The position numbers and the translations under genes are program-made. Positions 45,624 through 54,912 of a DNA stretch of 63,255 nucleotides are shown here, one piece after another (the first letter of the stretch is position 1; every line of letters begins with the position of its first letter). The stretch comes from an uncultured Acidobacteriota bacterium. Lineage in GTDB: Bacteria; Acidobacteriota; Thermoanaerobaculia; Gp7-AA8. Location of the stretch: contig CALMZP010000130.1 in NCBI GenBank assembly GCA_937870635.1, forward strand, positions 1 to 63,255, written 5' to 3'. The notes beneath the pieces are model-generated. The model was not told where the DNA came from. It saw only the letters and a program-made list of their open reading frames with translations, and did no database searches.

Positions 45624-46283
45624 TTAGCGCCGCTTCATCTCAAACACTCGGTCGCACCGCGCAGCCAGCTCCGGGTTGTGCGTCACGATCACCGATGTCA
45701 ATCCTCTCTTGACATGGCAGTCCCGCATCAGATCGAAAACTCTCTCGCTGGTCTCGAGGTCGAGGTTCCCGGTGGGCTCGTCGGCAAGAAACAGGAGCGG
45801 GTCCGTCGCCAGGGCACGCGCGATCGCCACTCTCTGCTGTTCCCCACCCGAGAGCTGATTGGGAAAGTGACGACCTCTCGCTTCCAGCCCCAGTTCCGCA
45901 AGCAGCGCAGCCGCCCTGTCCAACGCCTCGCCTCTGGGTATTCTTCCGATCCAGCCGGGCATGGCCACGTTCTCCACCGCCGTGAACTCGGGGAGCAGGT
46001 GGTGAAACTGAAACACAAATCCGACGCTTCGGTTCCGGAACCTCGCCATCTCGTCGTTGGACATGGCCGTCAGCTCCCGCCCGTCGACGTGAATCGCCCC
46101 CGTATCCGGCCGGTCCAGGCCGCCCAGAAGGTGAAGAAGGGTCGATTTGCCGATGCCCGAAGGCCCGACGATCGCCAGCATCTCTCCCTTCTCAACGGCG
46201 AGGTCGAGGCTTTCCAGCACGCGCACCGGTACCTCGGCATTTCGATAGGTTTTCGAGAGGCTTCGCGCCTCGAGGAAAGGCAT
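45624..46283 (-). CDS. lolD: LolD-like ABC transporter ATPase
   Basis: The protein has 219 residues. Walker A is GPSGIGKST, the Q-loop is FVFQFHHLLPEFT, the signature LSGGEQQRVAIARAL, and Walker B LLFLADEPTG. It resembles LolD/MacB ATPases that drive lipoprotein release from the inner membrane. No LolC/E permease gene is adjacent, so the partner is encoded elsewhere and LolD is the best but not certain name. It lies just upstream of clpC. Confidence 0.82.
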   Translation of the reverse strand: MPFLEARSLSKTYRNAEVPVRVLESLDLAVEKGEMLAIVGPSGIGKSTLLHLLGGLDRPDTGAIHVDGRELTAMSNDEMARFRNRSVGFVFQFHHLLPEFTAVENVAMPGWIGRIPRGEALDRAAALLAELGLEARGRHFPNQLSGGEQQRVAIARALATDPLLFLADEPTGNLDLETSERVFDLMRDCHVKRGLTSVIVTHNPELAARCDRVFEMKRR

Positions 46284-46293
46284 GCGCGGCGGA

Positions 46294-46815
46294 TTATGCC
46301 AGCTGATTCATCCGGGCCCGGAGCGCCGCGACCGATCGATCGTCGAGCGCGACGTGATACGACCGCCAGCCGCCGCGCCGCTTTTCGAGCATCCCCACCG
46401 CCACCGGCAGATCGAACCGCCTCGGACCGGCGCTCGCCGGGTTGAAGTACCACACGCCGCCGCGCCGCTCGTCGTGGGGCAGATGGCTGTGGCCGAACAC
46501 CACGATGTCCGCCGGTTTGCGACGCAACGATTCACGGACGGGCCGGCCGGGGCTGCCCGGCCTCGGAAGGATGTGAGTCAGGAGGACGCGCAGACCTCCG
46601 ACCTCGGCGCGGACGACTTCCTCCCCGGTCGCATCATCATTGTTGCCGCGTACGAAGAGGACCGGCGCGATCTCCTCGAGCGCGGTGATGATTCCGTCAC
46701 CGCCGATATCCCCGGCGTGCAGGATGTGGTCGACGCCGGCAAAGACTTCGGCGACGCGATCGTGCAGGCGGCCATGGGTGTCCGCGATCACACCGATTTT
46801 CATGACGCGGATCAT
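46294..46815 (-). CDS. YfcE/MJ0936 family phosphodiesterase
   Basis: The protein has 173 residues. Calcineurin-type metal ligands are visible: GVIADTHGRL (D-x-H), HAGDIGGDG (GD), VRGNNDD (GNxD), LLTHILPRPG (near H) and VFGHSHLPHDE (GHSH). The family hydrolyses phosphodiesters in vitro; the natural substrate is unknown. Two ATGs 12 nt apart are possible starts. Confidence 0.85.
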   Translation of the reverse strand: MIRVMKIGVIADTHGRLHDRVAEVFAGVDHILHAGDIGGDGIITALEEIAPVLFVRGNNDDATGEEVVRAEVGGLRVLLTHILPRPGSPGRPVRESLRRKPADIVVFGHSHLPHDERRGGVWYFNPASAGPRRFDLPVAVGMLEKRRGGWRSYHVALDDRSVAALRARMNQLA

Positions 46816-46830
46816 GCCAGGTCCGGCCTG

Positions 46831-46900
46831 GTGGAGCCGCGGGCGATCCCGCCCGCGGGTCTTTCCTCGTCCGTTGGCGGGCGAGATCGCCCGCGGCTCC
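46831..46900. repeat. Pair of REP-like palindromes, variant
   Basis: Two inverted copies (46831-46858 and 46876-46900) with the GGCTCC-type ends, separated by 17 nt, between divergent genes. Confidence 0.8.
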
Positions 46901-46957
46901 AGTTGGAGAGCATAAGATGGCCTCTGGCGTGAAAACCGCACGCCAGAGTTCGACAGG

Positions 46958-47239
46958 ATGGCTGAAAACCAGGACGACTCTCGCGCCAATTTCGCGTACT
47001 TCAGCACCGAGTACGCCCAGGCGCTGCAGGCCTTTGCGACGATCGAGAAGCAGGCCGCGACGATCGTCGCGTTCGGCGCGCCCGAGGAGCTGAGGACGTT
47101 CATCGACCAGTTCGTGGAGATGTCCGAGCGGGCCCGGAAGCTCGCCATCGAGCGGAACGAGCCGAATTTCGCGGAGTGGTTCGGCGAGCTGATCGAAAAA
47201 GCCGAGGCGATCCGCAGCGCGGTGGTCAAAGCCGACTGA
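46958..47239 (+). CDS. Small helical hypothetical protein (93 aa)
   Basis: The protein has 93 residues: MAENQDDSRANFAYFSTEYA, then QALQAFATIEKQAATIVAFG, and a helical C-terminal half (FVEMSERARKLAIERNEPNF). No signal, no membrane segment, no family recognised. It is followed 24 nt later by an M20 peptidase on the same strand. Confidence 0.62.
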   Translation: MAENQDDSRANFAYFSTEYAQALQAFATIEKQAATIVAFGAPEELRTFIDQFVEMSERARKLAIERNEPNFAEWFGELIEKAEAIRSAVVKAD

Positions 47240-47262
47240 GGTTTGGCTTTACCATTCGCTCC

Positions 47263-48552
47263 ATGCTCCGTCCCCTCCTCGCCCTCTTGCTCACAGGAGT
47301 CCTCATGACGACCGCTGAAGCCGCGACCTCGCTCGACCGGCGCATCCAGGAAGCCGCGCTGAAGGTCGAACAGAAAGTCATCGCCTGCCGGCGAGACATC
47401 CATCAGAACCCCGAGCTCGGCAACCGCGAGTTCCGCACCGCGAAGCTCATCGCCGAAAAACTGAAAGAGCTCGGCATCGAGACGAAGACCGGCGTCGCGC
47501 ACACCGGTGTCGTCGGCATTCTTCGCGGCGGAAAACCCGGACGCGTCGTTGCGCTTCGCGCCGACATGGACGCGCTGCCGGTGACCGAAGAGGTCAAGGT
47601 TCCGTTCGCATCGAAAGCGCGGACGACCTACAACGATCAGGAAGTCGGCGTCATGCACGCCTGCGGACACGACGCCCACGTCGCCATCCTCCTCGGCGCT
47701 GCCGAGGTGCTCGCCGGGATGCGCGCCGACCTGCCGGGAACGGTGAAGTTCCTCTTCCAGCCGGCCGAAGAAGGTGCGCCGAAGGGAGAGGAAGGTGGCG
47801 CGGAACTGATGGTCAAGGAAGGCGCGCTCGACAATCCGAAGCCGGACGCGGTGTTCGGGCTTCACGTCACGTCGCGTTTTCCGGTCGGCACGATCGCGTA
47901 CAAACCGGGATCGATGATGGCGGCCGTCGACACGCTCACCATCCAGGTTCGCGGCAAGCAGACGCACGGCGCCTATCCGTGGCTCGGCGTCGATCCGATC
48001 GTCGTTTCCTCGCAGATCATCCTCGGACTTCAAACGATTCCGAGCAGGCAGGTCGATTCGAGCGTCGCTCCTTCGATCGTGACCATCGGAATGATCCGCG
48101 GCGGCGTCCGCAACAACATCATCCCCGACTCGGTCGACATGATCGGGACGATCCGGTCGCTCGACAAGAACATGCGCGATGAGATCCACACGCGCATCCG
48201 AAGAACGGCGGAGCAGATCGCCGCGAGCGCCGGAGCTACGGCCGCGGTGACCATCGAGACCGGTTATCCGATCGTCTACAACGATCCGGCCATGACGGAG
48301 CGCGCGGCGCCGATCTTCAAGCGCCTCGCCGAAGCGACGGTCCTCGCGAACGCGGTGCTCGGCGCCGAAGATTTTTCGTTCTTCCAGGAGAAAGTGCCCG
48401 GAGTCTTCTACTGGCTCGGAACGCGCCCGAAGAACGAGACGCCGGAGCAGGCGGCCTCGAACCACTCACCACTCTTCTATGTCGATGAGAGCGGGCTGCG
48501 GCTGGGAGTCACCTCGCTGGCCAGCGTCGCAGTCGAGTTTCTGTCGAAGTGA
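47263..48552 (+). CDS. Secreted M20D amidohydrolase
   Basis: The protein has 429 residues with a signal peptide (LRPLLALLLTGVLMTTAEA). The zinc sites are visible: GVMHACGHDAHVAILL, FLFQPAEEG, and a late LGAEDFSFFQEKVPGVFYWL, as in IAA-amino-acid hydrolase and hippurate hydrolase types. It hydrolyses an N-acyl amino acid in the periplasm. It is not the DapE of the lysine cluster because it is secreted and M20D-like. Confidence 0.87.
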   Translation: MLRPLLALLLTGVLMTTAEAATSLDRRIQEAALKVEQKVIACRRDIHQNPELGNREFRTAKLIAEKLKELGIETKTGVAHTGVVGILRGGKPGRVVALRADMDALPVTEEVKVPFASKARTTYNDQEVGVMHACGHDAHVAILLGAAEVLAGMRADLPGTVKFLFQPAEEGAPKGEEGGAELMVKEGALDNPKPDAVFGLHVTSRFPVGTIAYKPGSMMAAVDTLTIQVRGKQTHGAYPWLGVDPIVVSSQIILGLQTIPSRQVDSSVAPSIVTIGMIRGGVRNNIIPDSVDMIGTIRSLDKNMRDEIHTRIRRTAEQIAASAGATAAVTIETGYPIVYNDPAMTERAAPIFKRLAEATVLANAVLGAEDFSFFQEKVPGVFYWLGTRPKNETPEQAASNHSPLFYVDESGLRLGVTSLASVAVEFLSK

Positions 48553-48555
48553 TTC

Positions 48556-48604
48556 GATTTTGGATTTTGGATTTTGATCAAATCCAAAATCCAAAATCCA
48601 AAAT
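48556..48604. repeat. TTTTGGA heptamer inverted repeat
   Basis: Two to three TTTTGGA copies face inverted AAAATCC copies between convergent genes. A likely bidirectional hairpin terminator. Confidence 0.88.
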
Positions 48605-48610
48605 TCTCCC

Positions 48611-49420
48611 TCACCCCTTCATCATCTGCCTGATCCGTCCCCAGTAATCGGCGCCGCCGAGCCACTGGCCGCCGTCGATGACGAACGACTCGCCCGTCAC
48701 GAACGACGCGTAGTCGGACAGCAGATATGACGCGGCGTGGGCGATCTCCTCGAGGTTTGCGAAACGGCGGAGCGGGACGGTCTTGCGGATGCCTTCAATG
48801 ATCGCCGGGTCGGGGAAAAGGCGGGCCGACGCGCCGGGCGTGTCGACGGGTCCTGGCGCGATCGCGTTCACTCGAATCTTGTGGCGTGCCCACTCCACGG
48901 CGAGCGTGCGGGTCATCGTCAGCACGCCCGCTTTCGCGCTCGCTGAGTGCACGACGCCGGGCGATCCGGTCCACGCATAGTTGGCGATCACGTTGAGGAT
49001 CGAGCCGCCGTTCTTCTTCTCGATCATCCGCTTGCCGACCGCGCTCGTGCAGTAGAAGGTGCCGTTCAGCACGATCCCGATCACCGAGTTCCAGCCGTTC
49101 GTCGACAGCTGATCGGCGGGCGCGATGAAATTGCCCGCGGCGTTGTTGACCAGAAAGTCGATGCGCTTGTGGTCCGACTCCACTTTCGCGGCCATCGCTT
49201 CGACGGCTTCGGCATCGCGCACGTCGAGCACGTGATACGAGGCGTTGCCGCCCGCCGCGCGAAGCTGTTCCACCGCGGTGCGGAGATTTTCTTCCTTCCG
49301 GCTGGCGAGAATGACCGTTGCGCCGAGACGCGCGAGCTCAGTAGCCATGCCGAAGCCGATGCCCGTCGCGCCGCCGGTGATGATCCCGACGCGCCCCTCG
49401 AACGTTTTCTCTGGAAGCAT
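48611..49420 (-). CDS. Short-chain dehydrogenase, dienoyl-CoA reductase-like
   Basis: The protein has 269 residues. The cofactor motif is TGGATGIGFGMA and the NAG motif is NNAAGNFIAPADQLS. The catalytic Tyr of YxxxK is absent (VHSASAKAGV), as in peroxisomal 2,4-dienoyl-CoA reductase, whose overall pattern it follows. It probably reduces an unsaturated acyl-CoA with NADPH during breakdown of unsaturated fatty acids. Confidence 0.78.
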   Translation of the reverse strand: MLPEKTFEGRVGIITGGATGIGFGMATELARLGATVILASRKEENLRTAVEQLRAAGGNASYHVLDVRDAEAVEAMAAKVESDHKRIDFLVNNAAGNFIAPADQLSTNGWNSVIGIVLNGTFYCTSAVGKRMIEKKNGGSILNVIANYAWTGSPGVVHSASAKAGVLTMTRTLAVEWARHKIRVNAIAPGPVDTPGASARLFPDPAIIEGIRKTVPLRRFANLEEIAHAASYLLSDYASFVTGESFVIDGGQWLGGADYWGRIRQMMKG

Positions 49421-49455
49421 GGGGCGGAGATTATCACCGCCTCTATAATCGCGGC

Positions 49456-49773
49456 GTGAGACGAGTGGCGTTCGCGGTCGGATTGTCGATGCTCCTCGCG
49501 CTCGGGTGTGGTGACTCCCCGCGCGCGAAACCGCTCAGCGAGCCGGGCGAGCGCCTGTTCGACGTTCGCGGGCGCATCGAGGGCCGCGATGCGAGCGACA
49601 ATATCGTCCGGCTGAAACACGAGCGGATTCCCGGTTTCATGGAAGCGATGACGATGGAGTTCACGGTGCGCGGCGCGGACGTCACGTCGCTTCCTCGCGA
49701 CGGCGCTGATGTGGATGCCAGGCTCCACGTGACGGATCGCGCGTACTGGCTGACCGACGTGAGAAGTCGATAG
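49456..49773 (+). CDS. Copper-binding-like lipoprotein (CusF-fold)
   Basis: The protein has 105 residues from a GTG start. The lipobox is LALGC. The mature domain reads FDVRGRIEGRDASDNIVRLK, then HERIPGFMEAMTMEFTV, typical of small copper-binding proteins found near SCO and Cu-efflux genes. Met/His residues in IPGFMEAMTM would hold the metal. It overlaps the next gene by one base. Confidence 0.75.
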   Translation: MRRVAFAVGLSMLLALGCGDSPRAKPLSEPGERLFDVRGRIEGRDASDNIVRLKHERIPGFMEAMTMEFTVRGADVTSLPRDGADVDARLHVTDRAYWLTDVRSR

Positions 49774-50372
49774 TGCAGGAAGATCGCCGCTTGTATCAGA
49801 GACTCCACCTCACCGAGGCGCTTCCGGCGCGCTTCGGCCGGACGAAGATCCGCCTGCTCGACGTCAGCGCGACCGGCGCGCTCGCCGAAAGCAAAAAGCC
49901 GCTCGCCATCGATTCGAAGGCTATGCTGCACTTCACATGGCGCGGACGTGACGTCGCGATCCAGGCCGAAGTGGTCCGTACCGCCGATCACGAGTCGGGA
50001 CTGCATTTCGTCGAGGAGTGCGCCGTGCTCTGGGAACTGATCTCGGAGTCGGCCGAAGAGCTGCTGCGCGCGCAACGCGCCAACATGGAGGGTAATCGCG
50101 AGTCGAACGTCGTGGGTGAACAGACGCTCACGTCGGCGTCCGCGGGACTCGGCGCGAGCGGCTACGTGGTCTGGACGCTCACTGGCGACGGATGGAAGAA
50201 GCGCCGCGCGCTCCTCGGCGATCAACCCGATGACGGCTTCTGCGTCTCCGCCGCGGAGCCGGCGGACCAGGTCGAGCTCCTTCGCCAGACGTGGGAGACC
50301 GGAGACGAAGAGACGCGGCGCATGACGCGGCTCCTCGCCGAGTTGAGCGCCGCCAGCGTCAGGATCCGCTGA
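49773..50372 (+). CDS. PilZ domain protein
   Basis: The protein has 199 residues from a GTG start. RRLYQRLHL supplies the RxxxR motif and LLDVSATGALAES the D/NxSxxG motif of PilZ, so c-di-GMP binding is likely. A C-terminal region of about 80 residues has no recognised domain. It may link second-messenger level to pilus or envelope behaviour. Its end overlaps convergent moeA by 14 nt. Confidence 0.78.
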   Translation: MQEDRRLYQRLHLTEALPARFGRTKIRLLDVSATGALAESKKPLAIDSKAMLHFTWRGRDVAIQAEVVRTADHESGLHFVEECAVLWELISESAEELLRAQRANMEGNRESNVVGEQTLTSASAGLGASGYVVWTLTGDGWKKRRALLGDQPDDGFCVSAAEPADQVELLRQTWETGDEETRRMTRLLAELSAASVRIR

Positions 50373-51582
50373 CCGCGCCGATGAGCATGACCGGGACGAC
50401 GCCGCCCGCTTCCACCGCGTCGCCGTCGATCATCGCCAGACCATTCGCTTTCACCATCGATGTCGAGACGTGCGATCCCTGCGACCGCATCGGCTCGGCA
50501 ACGAGAACTCCGTCACGCGATACGACGTGAACACGCAGATACGCGCGGCGGCCATCCGCGCCTTTCAATCGCGCGGTCGTTTTCATCCACACGGTGGGCG
50601 CGGTGACCGCCGTCGACTGTCCGAGCGCCTTTCGAATCGCAGGGGCAACGAAGAGCGTGAACGAAACCAGCGCCGACACCGGGTTCCCGGGAAGACCGAA
50701 GAACGTTCGGCCGCGAACAGTGGCGAAAAGAACCGGCTTTCCCGGCTTCATCGCAACGCGCCAGAAATGCATCTGGGCCCCGAGACGCTCGAGGGCGTCT
50801 TTCACGAAGTCGTAGGCTCCGACGGAGACGCCTCCGGTCGTGATGACGAAATCGGCATCGAGCGCATGCTCGATGGCCGCGGTCGTCGCATCGAGGTCGT
50901 CGCGTACCAGCGGCGATCGCCGCGCGATTCCGCCGGCCTCCTCAACGAGAGCGGCCAGCGCGTACGAGTTCGAATCGACGATGCTCATGCCGTCCGCTTC
51001 ATTCACAGGAGCGAGCTCATCGCCCGTCGCGACGATCGCCACGACCGGACGCCGCGTCACCTTCAATGTCGCGCGCCGCGCCGATGCCGCGACGCCGACC
51101 TCTCCCGCGCCCAGGGGTGTTCCCGACGGCAGAACGACGCTTCCCTTTCTCATGTCTTCACCGCGGCGGCGGAGGTGCGCCCCCGGCTTCACCGCCTCGC
51201 GAACGTGGACCGACTGCGCCCCGCCATCGGTGATCTCCACCGGCGCGACCGCATCTGCGCCGGCAGGAATCACTGCGCCGGTCATGATGCGGACCGCAGT
51301 TCCTGGAGTCAGCGTGTGCAGCGATTTCCGTCCGGCGGGCAGATCGCCCATCACTCGAAGGGTGCCGGGGGTGTCGGCGGCCCTGACCGCGTAACCATCC
51401 ATCCCGCTGTTGTCCGCCGGCGGGACGTCCGCCACGGCCACGACATCCTCGGCCAGAACGCGGCGGTGGACCTCGCCGAGGGGGATGGTTTCGGCCTCGA
51501 GCGCCTTGATCTGATCGAGGACGATGGCCACCGCATCGTCGACGGCCAGGAGCGTTTCGGAGGGGGTGCCGAAGCCGCGCAT
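50359..51582 (-). CDS. moeA: Molybdopterin molybdenumtransferase MoeA
   Basis: The protein has 407 residues. It inserts molybdate into adenylated molybdopterin. Typical blocks: VPPADNSGMDGYAVRAAD, then IMTGAVIPAGADAV, then VITTGGVSVGAYDFVKDAL and FFGLPGNPVSALVSFTLFVA. Length normal. Start at 51582; the in-frame extension further upstream is repeat-derived. No other molybdenum genes are in the window. Confidence 0.93.
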   Translation of the reverse strand: MRGFGTPSETLLAVDDAVAIVLDQIKALEAETIPLGEVHRRVLAEDVVAVADVPPADNSGMDGYAVRAADTPGTLRVMGDLPAGRKSLHTLTPGTAVRIMTGAVIPAGADAVAPVEITDGGAQSVHVREAVKPGAHLRRRGEDMRKGSVVLPSGTPLGAGEVGVAASARRATLKVTRRPVVAIVATGDELAPVNEADGMSIVDSNSYALAALVEEAGGIARRSPLVRDDLDATTAAIEHALDADFVITTGGVSVGAYDFVKDALERLGAQMHFWRVAMKPGKPVLFATVRGRTFFGLPGNPVSALVSFTLFVAPAIRKALGQSTAVTAPTVWMKTTARLKGADGRRAYLRVHVVSRDGVLVAEPMRSQGSHVSTSMVKANGLAMIDGDAVEAGGVVPVMLIGAVSGS

Positions 51583-51621
51583 GGTGGGATGATAACCATC
51601 GAGCAGGCGGACTGGTCTTCT

Positions 51622-51719
51622 GTCATCCCGAGCGTGAGCGAGGGACCTGGGTGTGAGGGCGGCGCAGGTATCATCTTCGCGCCCCCGCCCCCCAGGTCCC
51701 TCGCTACGCTCGGGATGAC
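51622..51719. repeat. Long inverted repeat, GTCATCCCGAGC family
   Basis: GTCATCCCGAGCGTGAGCGA ... and its complement, enclosing CCTGGGTGTGAGGGCGG. Same family as 6271-6372. It separates moeA from asd. Confidence 0.88.
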
Positions 51720-51770
51720 ACGCTTTTTGACGCACACTCTTTGACACGGCGCTTGCAAGGGAGCTCAGCC

Positions 51771-52874
51771 ATGGTTCAGATCACGACGGCCCTCAACGAA
51801 CGGCCGGCACACGCGCCCCGCGGCCAGCGGATCCCCGTCGCCGTTCTCGGCGCTACCGGATCGGTCGGACAACGCTTCGTGCAGCTCCTCGAGCACCACC
51901 CCTGGTTCCGCCTCCACGAGGCCGTGGCCTCGGAGCGCAGCGCGGGGAAGAGCTACCGCGAGGCAGCCGGGTGGAAGCTCGACACGATCCTGCCCGACGA
52001 AGCGGGAAACCTGCGCGTCAAGGAGCTCGGGGCCGATCTCGAGTCGCGCCTGGTCTTCTCCGGCCTCGACTCGTCGGTGGCCGGTGAAGCGGAAGAACTC
52101 TACGCGGGCCGCGGATGCGTCGTCGTATCCAATTCGAAGAATCATCGGATGGGCGACGACGTACCGTTGCTCATCCCCGAGCTCAACGCCGATCACGTCG
52201 CCGCCATCGACCAGCAGCGCAGGCGCCGCGGCGGCCGCGGATACATCGTCACGAATCCGAACTGTTCGACGATCGGCCTGGCGATGGCCATCGCGCCGAT
52301 CGAGCGGCTCTACGGTATCGACCAGCTGCACGTATCGACCATGCAGGCGATCTCCGGCGCCGGATACGCCGGCGTGTCGTCGTTCGCAATCCTCGACAAC
52401 GTGATCCCGTACATCTCGGGCGAAGAAGACAAGGTCGAGACGGAGCCGCGCAAGATCCTCGGTCACTGGGACGGGAGCCGCTTCGTGCCGGCCGAGATGC
52501 GGATCTCCGCGCAGACGAATCGCGTCCCGACGATCGACGGTCATCTCATGACGATCTCGCTGTCGCTTCGCAAACATGACGCGAACTTCCTGGAGCGGAT
52601 TCGAGAAGCGATCGAGACCTTCATCGGCGAGCCGCAGAAGATAGGATTGCCGAGCGCCCCGCGCCGGCCGCTCCATTACATCGACGAGCCCGATCGTCCG
52701 CAGACGCGCCTCGATCGCGACCGCGAGCACGGCATGGCGGTGTCCGTGGGGCGGCTGCGCCCCTGCCCGCTGCTGGACCTGCGCATGGTGGCGCTGGTTC
52801 ACAACACGATCCGCGGCGCCGCGGGTGCGGCCATCCTCAACGCGGAGCTGCTCGAGGCGAAGGGACTCCTTTGA
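51771..52874 (+). CDS. asd: Aspartate-semialdehyde dehydrogenase
   Basis: The protein has 367 residues. It reduces aspartyl phosphate to aspartate semialdehyde. [20 protein letters not shown] is the NADP fold; the active-site Cys is in [35 protein letters not shown] is the late catalytic region. It is the archaeal/fungal type. GGGAG lies about 8 nt before the ATG. First gene of the lysine run; lysC starts inside its stop codon region. Confidence 0.94.
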   Translation: MVQITTALNERPAHAPRGQRIPVAVLGATGSVGQRFVQLLEHHPWFRLHEAVASERSAGKSYREAAGWKLDTILPDEAGNLRVKELGADLESRLVFSGLDSSVAGEAEELYAGRGCVVVSNSKNHRMGDDVPLLIPELNADHVAAIDQQRRRRGGRGYIVTNPNCSTIGLAMAIAPIERLYGIDQLHVSTMQAISGAGYAGVSSFAILDNVIPYISGEEDKVETEPRKILGHWDGSRFVPAEMRISAQTNRVPTIDGHLMTISLSLRKHDANFLERIREAIETFIGEPQKIGLPSAPRRPLHYIDEPDRPQTRLDRDREHGMAVSVGRLRPCPLLDLRMVALVHNTIRGAAGAAILNAELLEAKGLL

Positions 52875-54247
52875 TCGTCATCAAATTCGGCGGGACTTCC
52901 GTCGGCAACGCGGATCGCGTGGCGAACGCGATCGACATCGTCGCGGCGCGGCGCGAGCAGAAGCCGATCGTCGTCGTGTCCGCCCTGGCCGGAGTCACGA
53001 ACGAGCTCGTCGCCGCGCTCGAGGCCGCGCGCGCCGGCGACGGCGAGCGCGTAGACAAGATCATCGCCGACGTCCGTCAGCGCCACGAAGACGTGGCCGT
53101 GCGGCTCGTGCAGCAGAAAATCGACTTCTTCGAATCGTTCACGCGGCAGCTCGACAAACAGATCGAACAGATTCACACGATCCTCCGCGGCATCACCCTC
53201 CTCGGCGAGATCACGGCGCGCGCGAAGGACAAGGTCGTATCGATCGGCGAGAAGCTTTCGTCCGTCCTCTTCGCCTACTCGATGATGATGCGCGCCGTCC
53301 CCGGCGAGCACGTTCACTCGGAAGAGGTGGTGATCACGGACGAGCGCTTCGGCGAAGCGCGTCCCCTCATGGGCGAGACGCGCGCGGCAGCGCGGCGCGT
53401 TCTCCTTCCGCTCGTCGAACGGAATCTCGTACCCGTCCTGGGTGGCTTCATCGGAAGCACGCGCGACGGCGCGACGACCACTCTCGGCCGCGGCGGATCG
53501 GACTACAGCGCGGCGATCATCGGTGCGGCCGTCGGCGCGGACGAGATCCAGATCTGGACCGACGTCGACGGCATGATGACCTGCGACCCGCGCCTCATCC
53601 CCAACGCCCGAGTCATCGACACGATCTCGTACGTCGAAGCCGCCGAGCTGGCGTGGTTCGGCGCAAAGGTCCTGCATCCAAAGACCATCGCGCCCGCCGT
53701 CGAGCAGAACATCCCCGTCCGCGTGCTCAACACGCACAACGTGTCGAGTCCCGGCACGCTCGTGACGCGGGCCGGCGATACGCGTGACCACGGCGCCCGC
53801 GCGGTTGCGGTCAAACGCGGCGTCACGGTCGTCAACATGACATCGAGCCAGATGCTCGGCGCTCACGGGTTCCTGGCGAAGCTCTTCGCGATCTTCGAGC
53901 AGCTGCAGGTCTCGGTCGACCTGATCACGACGTCGGAAGTTTCCGTCTCGGTCACGATCGACGACAAGCACAACCTCAAGCAGCTCGTGGAACGGCTCGC
54001 ACCGGTCGCATCGGTCGAAGTGATGGAGAACCAGAGCATCGTCGCCGTCGTCGGCCGGAACCTCATGCGTGATTCAGAGGTGGGGGCGAAGATCTTCACG
54101 GCGTTGCGGGGAGTGCCGATGTCCATGTTCGCGCTCGGCACCTCGGGACTCAACCTTTCGATCGTCGTCGACGAGAAGGATGCCGACCGCGCCGTGAAGT
54201 CGATTCACGAAGCGCTGTTCGAGACACCTTTGAGGGCCGCCGTTTGA
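52871..54247 (+). CDS. lysC: Aspartate kinase
   Basis: The protein has 458 residues from a TTG start that overlaps the asd stop (TTGA). KFGGTSVGNADR is the amino-kinase signature. Two ACT domains (from about 320) suggest feedback control by amino acids, probably lysine or threonine. The length matches the monofunctional E. coli LysC type. Phosphorylates aspartate, the first step of the pathway. Confidence 0.94.
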   Translation: MIVIKFGGTSVGNADRVANAIDIVAARREQKPIVVVSALAGVTNELVAALEAARAGDGERVDKIIADVRQRHEDVAVRLVQQKIDFFESFTRQLDKQIEQIHTILRGITLLGEITARAKDKVVSIGEKLSSVLFAYSMMMRAVPGEHVHSEEVVITDERFGEARPLMGETRAAARRVLLPLVERNLVPVLGGFIGSTRDGATTTLGRGGSDYSAAIIGAAVGADEIQIWTDVDGMMTCDPRLIPNARVIDTISYVEAAELAWFGAKVLHPKTIAPAVEQNIPVRVLNTHNVSSPGTLVTRAGDTRDHGARAVAVKRGVTVVNMTSSQMLGAHGFLAKLFAIFEQLQVSVDLITTSEVSVSVTIDDKHNLKQLVERLAPVASVEVMENQSIVAVVGRNLMRDSEVGAKIFTALRGVPMSMFALGTSGLNLSIVVDEKDADRAVKSIHEALFETPLRAAV

Positions 54248-54912
54248 GAATCGCCCTGCACGGCTACGGAAAGATGGGTCACGCGATCGAGAAGGTCGCG
54301 CGCGAGGGAGGACACGAGATCGTCGCCGTCTTCGATTCGAAGCACGAGCCCGATCCTGCGTGCGCCGAGGTGATGATCGACTTCTCCCGGCCCGGCGCGC
54401 TGGATCACGCCGTCGATCTCTGCTGCAGGGCGCGCATCCCGCTCGTCATCGGCACCACCGGATGGAACGACCGCGTCGGTGACGTGAAGAAGAAGGTCGA
54501 CGCGGCAGGCATCGGCGCCGTCTACGCCGCGAACTTCTCTCCCGGCGCGAACGTCATGTTCGCTCTCGCCCGGCGCGCCGGTGAGCTCTTCGCACGCTTC
54601 CCGCAGTACGCCGCGGGCATGGAGGAACGGCACCACTCGCAGAAGAAGGATTCACCGAGCGGCACGGCACTTCGAATCGCCGCCGAAGTGAAAGACGGAA
54701 GCGGTTCGAAGCTCGAGCCGCCGATCGCCGCGTCGCGCGTTGGCAGCGAATTCGGCCTCCACACGCTCTTTTTCGATTCACCCGATGATCTCGTCGAGGT
54801 CTCGCATCGCGCCCGCGGGCGTGAAGGCTTCGCGCGCGGCGCCGTCCTGGCCGCGGAGATGATCCGCGGCCGCAAAGGCCTCCTTCGCTTCGAGGAACTG
54901 GTGATGTCATGA
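54244..54912 (+). CDS. dapB: 4-hydroxy-tetrahydrodipicolinate reductase
   Basis: The protein has 222 residues from a TTG start overlapping the lysC stop. LHGYGKMGHAIEKVAREGG is the dinucleotide site, IGTTGW follows, and ERHHSQKKDSPSGTALRIA carries the substrate-binding catalytic block. It is somewhat shorter than E. coli DapB (273), mainly in the N-terminal domain. Confidence 0.92.
   Translation: MRIALHGYGKMGHAIEKVAREGGHEIVAVFDSKHEPDPACAEVMIDFSRPGALDHAVDLCCRARIPLVIGTTGWNDRVGDVKKKVDAAGIGAVYAANFSPGANVMFALARRAGELFARFPQYAAGMEERHHSQKKDSPSGTALRIAAEVKDGSGSKLEPPIAASRVGSEFGLHTLFFDSPDDLVEVSHRARGREGFARGAVLAAEMIRGRKGLLRFEELVMS

Noticed and set aside
47263-48552. DapE of the lysine cluster
   Set aside because: It has a signal peptide and M20D motifs and is 3 kb away on its own; DapE is cytoplasmic.
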